A stretch of DNA of 64,000 nucleotides from CBDBND01 sp965262665 (GTDB lineage Bacteria > Pseudomonadota > Alphaproteobacteria > Rhodospirillales > Rhodospirillaceae): contig CBDHFR010000004.1 of the NCBI GenBank assembly GCA_965262665.1, positions 2,418,001 to 2,482,000 of the forward strand. Reading direction: 5' to 3'. The translations under genes were made by a program, and so were the position numbers. This document shows, in pieces, positions 54,347 to 64,000 of this stretch. Under the pieces are notes generated by a model. It saw only the letters and a program-made list of their open reading frames with translations. It was not told the origin of the DNA and did not search any database. The stretch's first letter is position 1. Each line of letters opens with the position of its first letter.

Positions 54347-56692
54347 CTAAAGCCAATTACCAATCAGAAGAAATGGCGACCAATAACTCGGGTGTCTGTA
54401 GCGCCGGTCGCTTAAGAACGAAATCTGTGCCATCTGCAAAGCTTTTGCTTTAGACACATTCCCTTCCTGTAAGTTCCGATAAACATCCGTGACCAATTGT
54501 GCAGTCGCGCTATCGTTGATAAACCAAAGTGTAGCGAGAGCACTGTGCGCACCTGCCTTAACAGCAATTCCGGGCAGCCCAAGTGCCGCACGATCGTCTC
54601 CTGCCGCTGTCTGACACGCACTAAGAGTTAACAGCTCTAAAGGGTCTTCTCTGAATTGACCGAATTTGACGTATTCCTCTAGCTGATTCATGTTCATGCG
54701 GTCATCGTATGTCAAAACGAAGCTTCGCGCCGGGTCACTGTTGAATTCCCCATGAGATGCGACATGAACAACGTTGTAAGGTGTACTTCTCAATTCTTGC
54801 TCGACGGAAGAGATAAGAAAATCTGAATCGGCTAAGACCTTGCCGCCAATCGCTTGTTCTATTGCCGCAATTTCGCTTTCCACACTTGGTAGGGCAGGAA
54901 AACCCTGCACCGATTGGGATACGCCGGCGATGAGAACCGAGATGTCTCGCCGTGCGATGGTTTGCGGATCAACCAAGGTCAGACCCGGTGCCGTCGCAAC
55001 GGCATACTTTTCAATGAGGAATTGTTGCGTCTCCTGGTCGTATAAAGCGGCAACCGGAACAGTACGTAAGGCATCTTCAGGGATAACGACTAAGGTTTCG
55101 GTCTGTTGGTTTTCCAGAATTGTTTCGAGGGGTCGAATAATCCGATCATACAAAATACGCGCATGCCTGCGATAGCGATTTGAATTTCGTGTCTCCAGCG
55201 CAATCCGGAAATCCCGGATTTCCTGGGTCAATTCATCATCGGTGCGTTCGACTGTTACCTGCTGCAAGCCGACGGAGGAGCTGATCAACAGTTCCATTCG
55301 GTCCGGCAGAAATATGGGATAGAGAACTACTGTTCGTTCTTCAATGTCATCTATGGTGGTTTGCTTGGCTTGTAGTTGGGAAACGCACTCATCCTCGAAG
55401 TAATCTTGTAATTCAGCAGCTTTAAGAAGTTCAACCGTGTCACGGGCTTCAATCAGATCATTTGCTGTGCTTTGCGATTCGTCCCTTTGTCGTGCGCGGC
55501 GTAATAGGAGGTCCGTAAAGGCCAAAAACAAAGGGCTCGCTGCTTGACGGAAGGAAATTTGTCTCCCGTGTTGAGCCATGGTGAGATCCTGACGGATTGA
55601 TTGAAGTGTATATGTTGCCAACCGATAAGCTTCGATTACCGTATCGAAGTCACCCGACGAATCAAGCAGTCGCCCCGTTTGCCATTGCCACAGGTAAAGT
55701 GCTTCAGGTGTATTTGAATCTTGAGCCAAAAAAACAGCCCGACGCGTGAGGTCAAGCGCTTCGTCAATACGGCCTTGGAGTTCATAAAGGCCCGCCATAT
55801 ACCCCATTGCGTACATCAAAGATCGTCGGTCATTAATCTGATTTGCTGCATTTGCAGCAAGTTCGAACGACTGAAATGCCTTCAACAGGATTTCGCTATC
55901 GTCCGTCCCACTCGCGGTATAAATCTCCGTAAAAAGCCGTCCTAACTTGATCAATCCAAGGGCTTTGTGATGGGAAGAAGATAGGACCAATAAATCCATT
56001 TCCGCATCGGCCAGATTAGCAAGCGCCGCCTGTAGTTCACCAATCTCTACGTTTACTCGTGCAGCATTCGTAGCACTCGTCACTGCAAGAGCAATATCGT
56101 TAATTTCCCGCGCTAAAATTTGAGATCTCTTATAGGAGTCCAAAGCCCGTTCATTTTCACCAACTGCGACGAGTGCATTGCCTAGATTGTTGTGACTAGC
56201 CGCAGCAACATGTTGTAAATCAGATCGGCTTGCCTCTTCGACGCTTGATTCAAGAATACCCACGGCCCGATCGGGATCACCGGCAACGAAATATGCATTG
56301 CCAAGTGCTGCACCAACTAAAATGGTTTGGGATCTGTTACCGGACGCCTCTGCCAAGCTTAAGGCTCTTGTAAGGTCTTCGATTGCACGTCCATGGAAAC
56401 CGAGTTTCTGCACGGCCTCGGCCCGGCGGCCTAATGCTTCACTTTCTCCGCTGGCCATTCCACTTACGCGACACAGATCGGCCGCCTGATTCCACTGACG
56501 GACCGCTTCCTCAAAATCTCCGTTTGGAAAAGAGTCCGTTCCGCTGGCCAAATACCGATTGATCGTCGCTAAGTCTGCCCTACTTTGTGCACTCGCAGCT
56601 TCGGACACAAACACCCAAAAAACGGATGCCATTGTAAAAGCAAGTGTTGCGATACTTATTCGGCACTTATTAAATGGCTCATGCTTCAACAT
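54347..56692 (-). CDS. TPR-CHAT domain protein (caspase-like protease fold)
   Basis: About 781 residues: a signal peptide (LAFTMASVFWVFVSEAASAQ), roughly eight TPR-type repeats (AGDPDRAVGILESSVEEA, VGENERALDSYKRSQILA, QGRIDEALDLTRRAVFLAQ), a spacer, then a C-terminal CHAT domain. The caspase-like dyad is visible: His in VVHVASHGEFN, Cys in LLTLSACQTAAGDDRAALGL. It ends PSYWSPFLLIGNWL, the normal CHAT terminus. ATG 56692 is chosen; a GTG at 56725 would precede it. It is the only undamaged gene of the operon. It probably acts in the periplasm and may process the exoprotein or its transporter, but this is inference. Confidence 0.9.
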   Translation of the reverse strand: MLKHEPFNKCRISIATLAFTMASVFWVFVSEAASAQSRADLATINRYLASGTDSFPNGDFEEAVRQWNQAADLCRVSGMASGESEALGRRAEAVQKLGFHGRAIEDLTRALSLAEASGNRSQTILVGAALGNAYFVAGDPDRAVGILESSVEEASRSDLQHVAAASHNNLGNALVAVGENERALDSYKRSQILAREINDIALAVTSATNAARVNVEIGELQAALANLADAEMDLLVLSSSHHKALGLIKLGRLFTEIYTASGTDDSEILLKAFQSFELAANAANQINDRRSLMYAMGYMAGLYELQGRIDEALDLTRRAVFLAQDSNTPEALYLWQWQTGRLLDSSGDFDTVIEAYRLATYTLQSIRQDLTMAQHGRQISFRQAASPLFLAFTDLLLRRARQRDESQSTANDLIEARDTVELLKAAELQDYFEDECVSQLQAKQTTIDDIEERTVVLYPIFLPDRMELLISSSVGLQQVTVERTDDELTQEIRDFRIALETRNSNRYRRHARILYDRIIRPLETILENQQTETLVVIPEDALRTVPVAALYDQETQQFLIEKYAVATAPGLTLVDPQTIARRDISVLIAGVSQSVQGFPALPSVESEIAAIEQAIGGKVLADSDFLISSVEQELRSTPYNVVHVASHGEFNSDPARSFVLTYDDRMNMNQLEEYVKFGQFREDPLELLTLSACQTAAGDDRAALGLPGIAVKAGAHSALATLWFINDSATAQLVTDVYRNLQEGNVSKAKALQMAQISFLSDRRYRHPSYWSPFLLIGNWL

Positions 56693-56772
56693 GGTTAGTC
56701 CTAGTCGGTCTAACGTGAACGGCACTCAATTTACTTTCTCTGGCACAACGTGTGTTTGCGATAACGACTAAA

Positions 56773-58539
56773 TTAGAAGATGAGAGACCTAATTCGAAAA
56801 TGGACCCCTGAATCTTGGATATCATGATCGGCATTGGGGATATTATCCAGCGCCCAACCGCCATAAAGCTCAGCCTCAAATCCGGGGCCAAGGACCCACC
56901 GTAAACCAAGTCCAACACTGACCAGGCGGTCCTGCGTACCTGCTCCTCCTCCTTTGTTCCAGCCCTTCCCCACATCAACAAACGGAGCAAGTTCTATGCG
57001 GCCGTCTCTAGGGTCTTTGCTGATGCCCTGGATAGGGATGTGAAGAAAGGGGATACGGGCTTCAACGGAGGCGACAAAGCCCTCGTCACGGACAAGTTGG
57101 TTGGTGCGGTAATCGCGAACACTGTCCATACCCCCCAGAACGAAGCGTTCAATAGAGGGCAGCGGATCATTGGATAATTGTACTGCGGCGCGCGTAATCA
57201 ATTGACTATCAAACAGCGCAAAACGCTGTGCCCACTGTGCCTGACCTAACCACGTAACGAATTTTCTATTTGGTTCGGGGCCGCCGCTCTTCACGTTGAG
57301 CACATTAACACCCACGCTCAAAGTCGAGTTGAGTGCGATGATCTGCTCAGGGCTGCGGTCCAGCCAGCTTTGGGTGAATCTTGCGATTGCTATTTTAGTG
57401 ACGTTGTCTTCTCGATTTGCGGTAAATGAGAACGGCCGTCCCAACAGGAACGTTTTACTCTGCCGTTGCACCAAGCTGACACCGGCTGAGAACTCCCGTT
57501 GTGGCGTACGATAAAATGGATGGGAAAGACTGACTTCATAGGTTTCGGATTTACTTTCTACGTTAAGAACGTTCAACGGTTCTTCAACGATGTCTGACTC
57601 CGAAAGCTCTGCATAAAGGGATAGCAGTGTATCCCATCGTGTTAACGGTAGTGACGCAATCGCAGCAACGTCAGTAAGACCAGTAGTACTACCCACAGAT
57701 ACGGTTGTCGTATCGCCCCAGCCGGTGAGATTGCGAGCGGTTAAGTCTATACTTGCCCGTTCGCCATTGACCGCCGGGGAGCGATCGTTTGCAACACTTA
57801 CGGATCCAATGAATCTTTCGCTTTATTTAACCTGAACGCGTAGCGTCCCGGCCCCGGGTCTTATACCTGGTCCCAGTTCCGCATTCACTTGTTCCAGAAA
57901 CGGGCTTTGGATCAAGATTTGCAGTCTCTGTTCAAGGTCCTCCATGTTAAGAGGTGGGCCGACACCAAGAGACAAGCGGCTCCGGACAAAGTGACTGGTC
58001 AGTCCGTTGTTCCCGATTATTTCGATATTGGAAACTCGGCCTTCTATGACCCGTAAGATCACAATTCCATTTTGGACGTCCTGATCGGGTATCACAGCGC
58101 CAGAGTTGATAAAGCCTGCGTTGATGTAATGAACCGTGATCTGTTGCCGTAAACTTTGGAGATCTTCAGCCGAAATGGTCCGTCCTTCGTAAGGCGACAC
58201 CAAATACGCCAGATCCGCGTCGGTAAATACCGTATTTCCTTCAAGATGAATTTCACGAACAGCAATGGTCAACCCTGATGACAACATGCCTTGCCCACCG
58301 GGCTGTTGAGGTGCCAACGGCGGTAACACCAAATCGGGTCTATCAGATGGCGCAAACTCCGGCAGCACTTGTCGGGTGCCACCAGGTCTCACAAAGGGAT
58401 CCACTGCGGGATTGCCGGAAACTGATTGTGCCGCGACTGGATGAATGGCCAGCAAGCCAATCAAACCAGCGACGGCACAAGCTGTTCGCGCAGCTTGGTG
58501 CGCTGCGATATTTCCCCTAGCCCTGTTCCCCGATGACAC
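56773..58539 (-). pseudogene. TpsB-type outer-membrane transporter (ShlB/FhaC family) with in-frame TAA
   Basis: 588 codons in one frame: a signal peptide (AGLIGLLAIHPVAAQSVSG), a POTRA_2 domain (IHLEGNTVFTDADLAYLVSP, YINAGFINSGAVIPDQDVQN, ILRVIEGRVSNIEIIGN) and the ShlB barrel (SERFIGSVSVANDRSPAVNG, NLTGWGDTTTVS, ending RIRSLIF with the C-terminal Phe of outer-membrane proteins). A TAA at 57823-57825 interrupts at LRVQVK-stop-SERF. GAA to TAA would explain it. Without it the protein would transport the TpsA partner encoded 13 bp upstream. Confidence 0.88.
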
Positions 58540-58552
58540 TATGAACTACCTA

Positions 58553-61507
58553 CTACAACCCCAAAGAAATGTGTTCATTAAGCTGAGCCAATTCTGGGCC
58601 AACATTCAGTTGAGCCCCTGGTCCAAGACTTAGGTCTCCCGCCCCGAAATACGATGCAGAACCCGGATCATCTGGCCCAGCAGGCAACCCACCCCGGCCG
58701 GTTGGCACCAAGCTGCTGGTGGCCCCTCCCCCAATGCGGGTTTCATATGGCTCATCAAGGATGGCTGTGTCGTCAAGAAAATCTCCCGACAGGACGACCA
58801 AACCGCCAACGGCGTCGGTTTCGGGTGTGCTTACATTGATATCGCCACTAATGCCGAGAGCCGATGTGGCTTCAATAGCGGCAATACGGCCTGGGTGTTG
58901 AATCAACTGATCAACAGTGATGTTGATATTACCGCCATCGCCGCCAACAGCATTGGCTCTGATCGTGCTGTTGTCTTGAACGATTACGGTATTGTTGATG
59001 TTGATATCACCACCGGCACCGCCGGCACCACCGACGGACGTGGAAATCTCACTGTTGAGCTGATCGACAACGCCTCCGGACAAAGTGATACGCCCGCCGT
59101 CGCCTGTCGCAGCCGTCGTGGTCACCCTACCGTCGGAGAGGGAGAAGAAATTTGTCGCGGTGATATCGATATCGCCACCCAATCCGCGTCCATTGTTGCT
59201 TGTGCTGATTCCCGCGCCAGAGGATAGGGAAATGTCATCAGCAGTAACGGTAATACTGCCGCTGGCGGCCATGCCTGGATTTAAGACCGACGTACTGATG
59301 ATAGCGTTGTTGTTGATGTCGATTGTGTCGGCGGTCACGGTCACGGATCCGGCATCACCCATGGCACCGAAAGCGGAGTCGCTTGAGATTCCGCTTTGAG
59401 CCCCTGAGATCGTTAAATCACCGACGTTAACCTCTACGCTGCCTGCGGTACCCATACCTGTGGTACTGCCGACAATACGGCCACTATCATTGGTGTTGAT
59501 TGTATCCGCTGTGATGAAAACCGATCCTGCTTTGCCGGCAACAAAGGTTTGGCTGTCGATTTGAGACGTTTGACCTCGCTCATTTGTACCGTCAATGAGA
59601 ATGGTGTCGGCATCCACGGTAATGGACCCACCATCGCCGGTGCTGCGGGTTGAAACCGTCATCAGACCCCCATTGAGGACTTCAATATCTCCAGCGTTGA
59701 CGGTAATGGACCCGCCATCACCGGCATCCGGTACACCGGAAACGGTTCCACTAGCGAGACTACCGCCATCGATTAGCAAAGTATCAGCTGTTAAATTAAT
59801 CGACCCGCCCGCACCTGAACCGATAGTGGTGCTGCTCACCAATGCATCATTAAGGATTTCAAGGTCACCGATGTCGAGAATAAGTTGACCCGCGTCACCG
59901 GGAGCGCGGGTTTCACTTGCTATACGAGTTTGCTCTCCATCGACAGTCAACCGGTCTGCATTAATTGTTACGCTTCCCGCGTTTCCTTCATTATTCGTCG
60001 AACTGCTGATTTCGCCGCTGTTCATTACATCAATTTCATCAGCCGAAATCACAATCTCTCCAGCATCTCCGGTAAAACCATCATTGATAGTGGAACTGGT
60101 AATACCGGTGAAATCGCCAGGAATGTTTCTGCCGGATATCACCAAAGTTCCAGTGTCGATGGTTACGGATCCGGCATCTCCGTCACTGAACGTTGAGCTT
60201 GTAATCCCCGCACCTTCGGTCAAAGAAATTGACTGGCTGGTAACTTCAATTTCTCCGGCGTCACTGTCGAAATTTGGGTTAGTGGCCGTACTGAAAATCC
60301 CGGCGTCTCCTGACATGGTCAGGGTATCGGCCATTATACTGACAGTCCCAGCGTTACCAGCCCCAAACGTACTGCTATCAACAAGCCCACCAGTAGGCAG
60401 AACAAAATTTTGGGCATTGATGGAAATGGCTCCTGCATCGCCTAATCCTGCTGTCTCACTGGAAATGGCGCCACCATTGACCAACTGAATATCGTTGGCG
60501 GTAACGTCAATCACGCCGGCGTCACCACTGGATTGATTTCCGACGGCTGAACTCGCAATTCCAGTGAACGTAACGGCCCCGTCGCCTGAAATGGTTAGCG
60601 TGTCCGTTTGCACGATGACAGACGCTGCGTCCCCCGCGCCAAACATGGAACTATCAATGATCGCACCGTCGCGAATGTCTATGGTGTCGGCAGATATAAC
60701 CACTGCTCCCGCGTTACCCGTAGCGCTGGAGCCCGCTTGACTGGCTATCCCTGTAAAATTGTTAAAACCGAGTGTGTCGAGGTAAATATCGCCAGCGTTA
60801 ATGGTCAAGACGTCGGCGTTTCCTTGTGCTGTGGTCGAACTGTTAATCAGACTGCTATCGAGTATGTCTAACGTGCCCGTAGTCAATATCAGCGCACCGC
60901 CATTGCCACTGCCGTTTGTTGTGCTGTCGATAGAACTGAAAAAGGTCATGACGGTGCTGTCTGCAGTGATGTCTATGGTTCTGGCGTTGCCCGCACCGAC
61001 TGTATTACTGACAATGGTCGCGCGACTCAGACTCAATTCTCCGGTATCGATGGTGATGGATCCGGCGTTGCCAGCTGCTGAGTCAGTTACGAGCGGATCA
61101 GAACTGCTATCAATGCGCGCCAACCCCTGCATGTCAATCCGGTCAGCGATTATGGAGATTGACCCACCATCGCCAAATCCTCGGGCTTCGCTGGCAATAA
61201 TGCCACGATCAATTGTTAGTTCACCTACAACAATGTCGATGCTGCCGCCATCACCTGTTCCTGTTTCATCGATACCGGTACCACTATTGGCCGATATATT
61301 TGCGAACGTTGCCGAACTGGCATCCAAATCGATTATATCCGCGGTGATGAAGATGGAACCAGCACGGCCAACACCTCCCGCATCGGTGCTGATGGATCCA
61401 CCCAAGACTGAAACGGTATCTGCACCGATCGTGATGGAACCTCCATTTCCTGTACCTTCGGGGCTAAATCGGTTTGCATCTGCTGAAATCGAAGATGAAC
61501 CTGTTAT
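58553..61507 (-). pseudogene. TpsA-like repeat exoprotein (filamentous-haemagglutinin type), 5' end lost at IS630
   Basis: About 984 codons remain. The chain is built of short beta-helix repeats of the form GNAGSVTI-(N)-ADTLTISGG ... SSTxGxGDAG, with a less repetitive C-terminal tail (VPTGRGGLPAGPDDPGSASY) and the stop at 58553. The N-terminal TPS secretion domain and signal peptide that all such exoproteins need are absent. The frame enters IS630 copy 3 at about 61507, and the sequence on the far side of the IS does not encode them. The remnant therefore could not be secreted. It belongs just upstream of its TpsB gene. Confidence 0.88.
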
Positions 61508-62699
61508 ACCTGGAATCATTGATTCGGCCTGAATTTAGTATTTTGCATTGACCTGATTCGGCTGCCGATTCATGCACCTCTCCAACGACACGAGCAGCGA
61601 ACGACTTCACGGCGAAGATGCGCAAAAGGCCTCCTTTCTGACCGCTGACGAACCCAAGGCACTCCTGAATGTCATGCGCAAGCGGAAGGTCGAAGCGCTG
61701 CAGGTACGGCGCGCGAATGCGCTGGTTGCCCTTGATGATGGCCACAGCGTGCAGATGGTCTCCAGGATATTCTATCTCGATCCCGACACGGTTCGCGGCT
61801 GGCTACGGGACTTCCGCGAGAAGGGTCTCGCCTCTGTGGAGCTTGCGGATTACCCGGACCGCCTGACGGCGGACCAGGAAGCCGCTCTCAAGGCGCAGTT
61901 CCGGGACAATCCGCCGCGCGACACCAACGCGGTGCGGGATGCCATCTTCCGAAAGTTTGCTGTGAGATATTCACGTCCGGGCGCCATCAAGCTGATGCAC
62001 CGCCTGGGGTTCGCATACGTGAAGCCGAAGACGCTGCCGAAGCAGGCCGACAAGCAGGCGCAGGAAGCCTTCATCAGGGATTATGAACAGCTGACGCGCG
62101 GGATGTTTCCGGACGCGACGGTTGTCTTCGCCGCTGCGGTCCATCCCGAGTATCAGAGCCGGCCGGCGCATGGCTGGTTCATCCGTTCCGACAAGCCGGC
62201 GATCAAGGCCACGACAGGGCGCCAGCGGCTGAACCTGCACGGCGCACTGGACCTTGAAACGATGAAGCTCACCCTGGTCGAGGGCGAGAAGATCAATGCC
62301 GAAACCTCTCTGCGGTTGTTCGAGAAGCTGGAACGGGCCTATCCGGACACCCGGGTGATCCCGGGTGATCCCGGGTGATCCATGTCTGTCTCGACAATGC
62401 GCGCTATCACCATGCCAGGCTGTTGCGGCCGTTCCTGGAGCGGCCGGAGTGCCGCATCCGGCTGCATTTCCTGCCGCCGTATGCGCCACACCTCAATCCC
62501 ATCGAGCGGTTATGGGGCGTCATGCACCGGCACGTGACGCACAACCGGTTTTATCCCGATTTCCGACAGTTCACCGAGGCCATCTTCGGGTTCTTCAACC
62601 AAACCCTGCCCCGGGAATGGGAAACAATCCGAGACACCGTTACCGACAACTTTCGTGTCATCACACACGATCAGTACCGAGTAATTGGGTAGCAGGAGT
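61507..62699 (+). mobile_element. IS630-family element, copy 3 (complete)
   Basis: Same ends as copy 2 (tacctggaatcattgattcg at left, ggtagcaggagta at right) with TA at each border. It lacks nine bases (gcgggccgc) present in copy 2 near its position 355. It sits at the broken 5' end of the TpsA-like gene. The right flank is unrelated to that gene, so a deletion or rearrangement occurred at the element. Confidence 0.92.
61572..62692 (+). pseudogene. IS630-family transposase, frameshifted, first catalytic Asp missing
   Basis: First frame 61572-62378, second frame 62375-62692. As in the other copies the 10-bp unit cccgggtgat is present three times (62350-62379) and breaks the frame, and the first DDE Asp is Ala (GCT, 62133-62135). 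This copy lacks the three residues AGR present at about residue 94 in copy 2. Confidence 0.85.
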
Positions 62700-62852
62700 A
62701 TAATTTATGGTGGTAGACATTGCGGATTGGGTGCCAGGCTGGCGATTTTTCAGGTCGAAGCCTGTCTTTTACGTGTCGATTTGGAAATCCGTTTCCTTAC
62801 TTTTATTGCTAGTGGCCTCGACTGCCACGACTGGAAGTCAGGAGAGAGGCGC

Positions 62853-64000
62853 TTAAGCGGGTTTGATACCGAGCAGGTTGTTCGGCCCAATCCAAGCGGC
62901 CGGCCCGTCTTCAGACGCGTCAAACCCAGCGTCGCGCATGGCGGCCAACAAATCCAACCCTGCGTATTCATCCCACCAGACTTCGTTGTTCCAGCGCATA
63001 TCCCAATAGTGGCGATATTTTCTATAGGCCAAAGGCGTAGGTTTGTTGCTACCAGTATAGAAATCGATCGGGAAAAAGACGCCATCGGGACGTAATACCC
63101 GGAAGGCTTCACGGACATGCTGCTTAGAAATTTCTGCCGGCATTTCATGATGTAGGATGTACGACGTGACGATGTCGAAGCTATTGTCTTCGAACTTCAT
63201 ATCTTCGGCCAAGCGCTGAGCGAAGTTGACACCAATACCGAGGTCAACGGCGCGCATATGGCCATAGCGCAGCATAGGTCCGCCAGCATCAATACCCCAC
63301 ACTTCCGCGTCTTTGAATCGCTCCTTCAGGCCGACAGTCATCTGGCCGATAGTGCAGCCCACGTCCAAAACGCGTTTGACCTTACCGTCTTGCGGGACCG
63401 GAACCGCATTGGCGTAAACAGAATGCAGTTCATCCTGGTTGTTCCGGCTCGTATAGAAATTGTTTGTTCCGTAATGGAACATGTAGCCACCCAGGGGGTC
63501 ACCGACGTAGCCGCCCGGCATGATGTGAATCTCGTGTTTTGTATGATCAGGCAGATCCATATCCGGGTTCAGTTCTAGGGTACCAGGCCCCCTGTTATCC
63601 GCCGCTTCTAATTCAGCGAAATACCTATCCGCGTCCGTGTGAAAATGGTCCTGAATGCTTTTCCAGGTGAGGTGCTGGCAATTGAGCCATGTATGCGCTG
63701 CCATCCCCAGAACGGCGTCGTTATCGGCGATATCCAGGACGATGTCGACCGGCGGATCGGATTTGGGGTCTACACCCCTTTCCTCCAATCGGGCATTCAT
63801 GCGCTTGGGCGCCAAGGTCTGGAAGCCCGCCTGAGTCCAAATTCTGAATCCTGTAAGGAAGTCCTGTTGACTTTCAAGATCAAGAGTGGGCAAACGCTCA
63901 TTTCTACCCTTTGTGCCTCTAACTTCCACATCCCCATCGAAGCCGAAGGCGTAAGAGGGGCCGGTAGCAGCATCCGCCTTTTTATCTCTCAGCAACGACA
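62853..64000 (-). CDS. SAM-dependent class I methyltransferase (5' end outside window)
   Basis: At least 380 residues. The C-terminal half is a class I methyltransferase: motif I KRVLDVGCTIGQMTVGLK, AEVWGIDAGGPML, DNSFDIVTSYILHHEMP and FRVLRPDGVFFPIDF. The N-terminal half (SYAFGFDGDVEV, RIWTQAGFQTLAPKRMNARL) is of unknown type. The frame begins at a TTG at 63995, close to the window end, so the real start probably lies beyond 64000. The substrate is unknown. It is separated from IS630 copy 3 by about 150 bp without a gene. Confidence 0.82.
   Translation of the reverse strand, partial: SLLRDKKADAATGPSYAFGFDGDVEVRGTKGRNERLPTLDLESQQDFLTGFRIWTQAGFQTLAPKRMNARLEERGVDPKSDPPVDIVLDIADNDAVLGMAAHTWLNCQHLTWKSIQDHFHTDADRYFAELEAADNRGPGTLELNPDMDLPDHTKHEIHIMPGGYVGDPLGGYMFHYGTNNFYTSRNNQDELHSVYANAVPVPQDGKVKRVLDVGCTIGQMTVGLKERFKDAEVWGIDAGGPMLRYGHMRAVDLGIGVNFAQRLAEDMKFEDNSFDIVTSYILHHEMPAEISKQHVREAFRVLRPDGVFFPIDFYTGSNKPTPLAYRKYRHYWDMRWNNEVWWDEYAGLDLLAAMRDAGFDASEDGPAAWIGPNNLLGIKPA

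Noticed and set aside
59085..61532. Several plus-strand frames opposite the TpsA-like gene
   Set aside because: They mirror the low-complexity repeats of the minus-strand exoprotein and have no independent features.
62701..62713. 13-bp match taatttatggtgg with the complement of 37725-37737
   Set aside because: Too short and AT-rich to support a shared recombination site; probably coincidence.

Overview
The window looks like a chromosomal segment of a free-living or host-associated alphaproteobacterium. The clues are a PAS_5-type protein (a family I know mainly from Alphaproteobacteria), a Cx14CxxC-type QueE, a P4-like integrase, many Tat-exported oxidoreductases, and moderately GC-rich sequence. 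No rRNA, tRNA or CRISPR array was recognised. Insertion sequences and broken genes are unusually dense. There are three near-identical IS630 copies, complete IS30, IS256 and IS5-type elements, a decayed IS481-type element, and IS21 and IS1182 remnants. At least eight host genes carry a stop codon, a frameshift or an inserted IS.

Layout. 1-2650: an IS630 end, a cluster of 26-bp repeats, a lipoprotein gene and an IS21 wreck. 2650-9650: an unknown helical protein, a MATE exporter, and a three-gene macrolide-type export operon (ABC ATPase, FtsX-like permease, HlyD-like adaptor). 9650-15245: a minus-strand group of secreted enzymes (Tat-exported ThDP enzyme, c-type cytochrome, Tat-exported FAD oxidase), cut from a secreted VOC protein by IS630 copy 2. 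15421-36300: a mixed block of small-molecule enzymes: alpha/beta-hydrolase, glycolate-oxidase-like FAD enzyme, SnoaL-like and YdhR-like proteins, nitrilase-like protein, cupin, CitE-like lyase, HpaB-like flavoprotein, TauD dioxygenase, two tandem Tat amine oxidases, VOC protein, CurA-like reductase, NmrA-like reductase, PAS_5 protein and an IS30-split amidase. This resembles a catabolic or detoxification region, but the substrate cannot be read from sequence.

37298-50037: queuosine precursor genes. queD lies on the minus strand and queC-queE on the plus strand, with a mobile island of about 11 kb between them. The island carries a P4-like integrase, an AlpA-like regulator, a primase-type pair (one member split by an IS5-type element), a nested inverted-repeat site, and an Na+/solute symporter lying between two IS1182 fragments.

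50092-61507: the most interesting unit, a tightly spaced minus-strand operon. The order is TpsA-like repeat exoprotein, TpsB-like outer-membrane transporter, TPR-CHAT protease-like protein, CHASE2 class III cyclase, and DUF928-like secreted protein. It couples two-partner secretion to a caspase-like protein and a cyclic-nucleotide sensor. Every member except the CHAT gene is damaged: TpsA lost its 5' end at IS630 copy 3, TpsB has an in-frame TAA, the cyclase has a frameshift and an in-frame TGA, and DUF928 is split by IS256 with a 9-bp target duplication. The window ends in an incomplete SAM-dependent methyltransferase gene.
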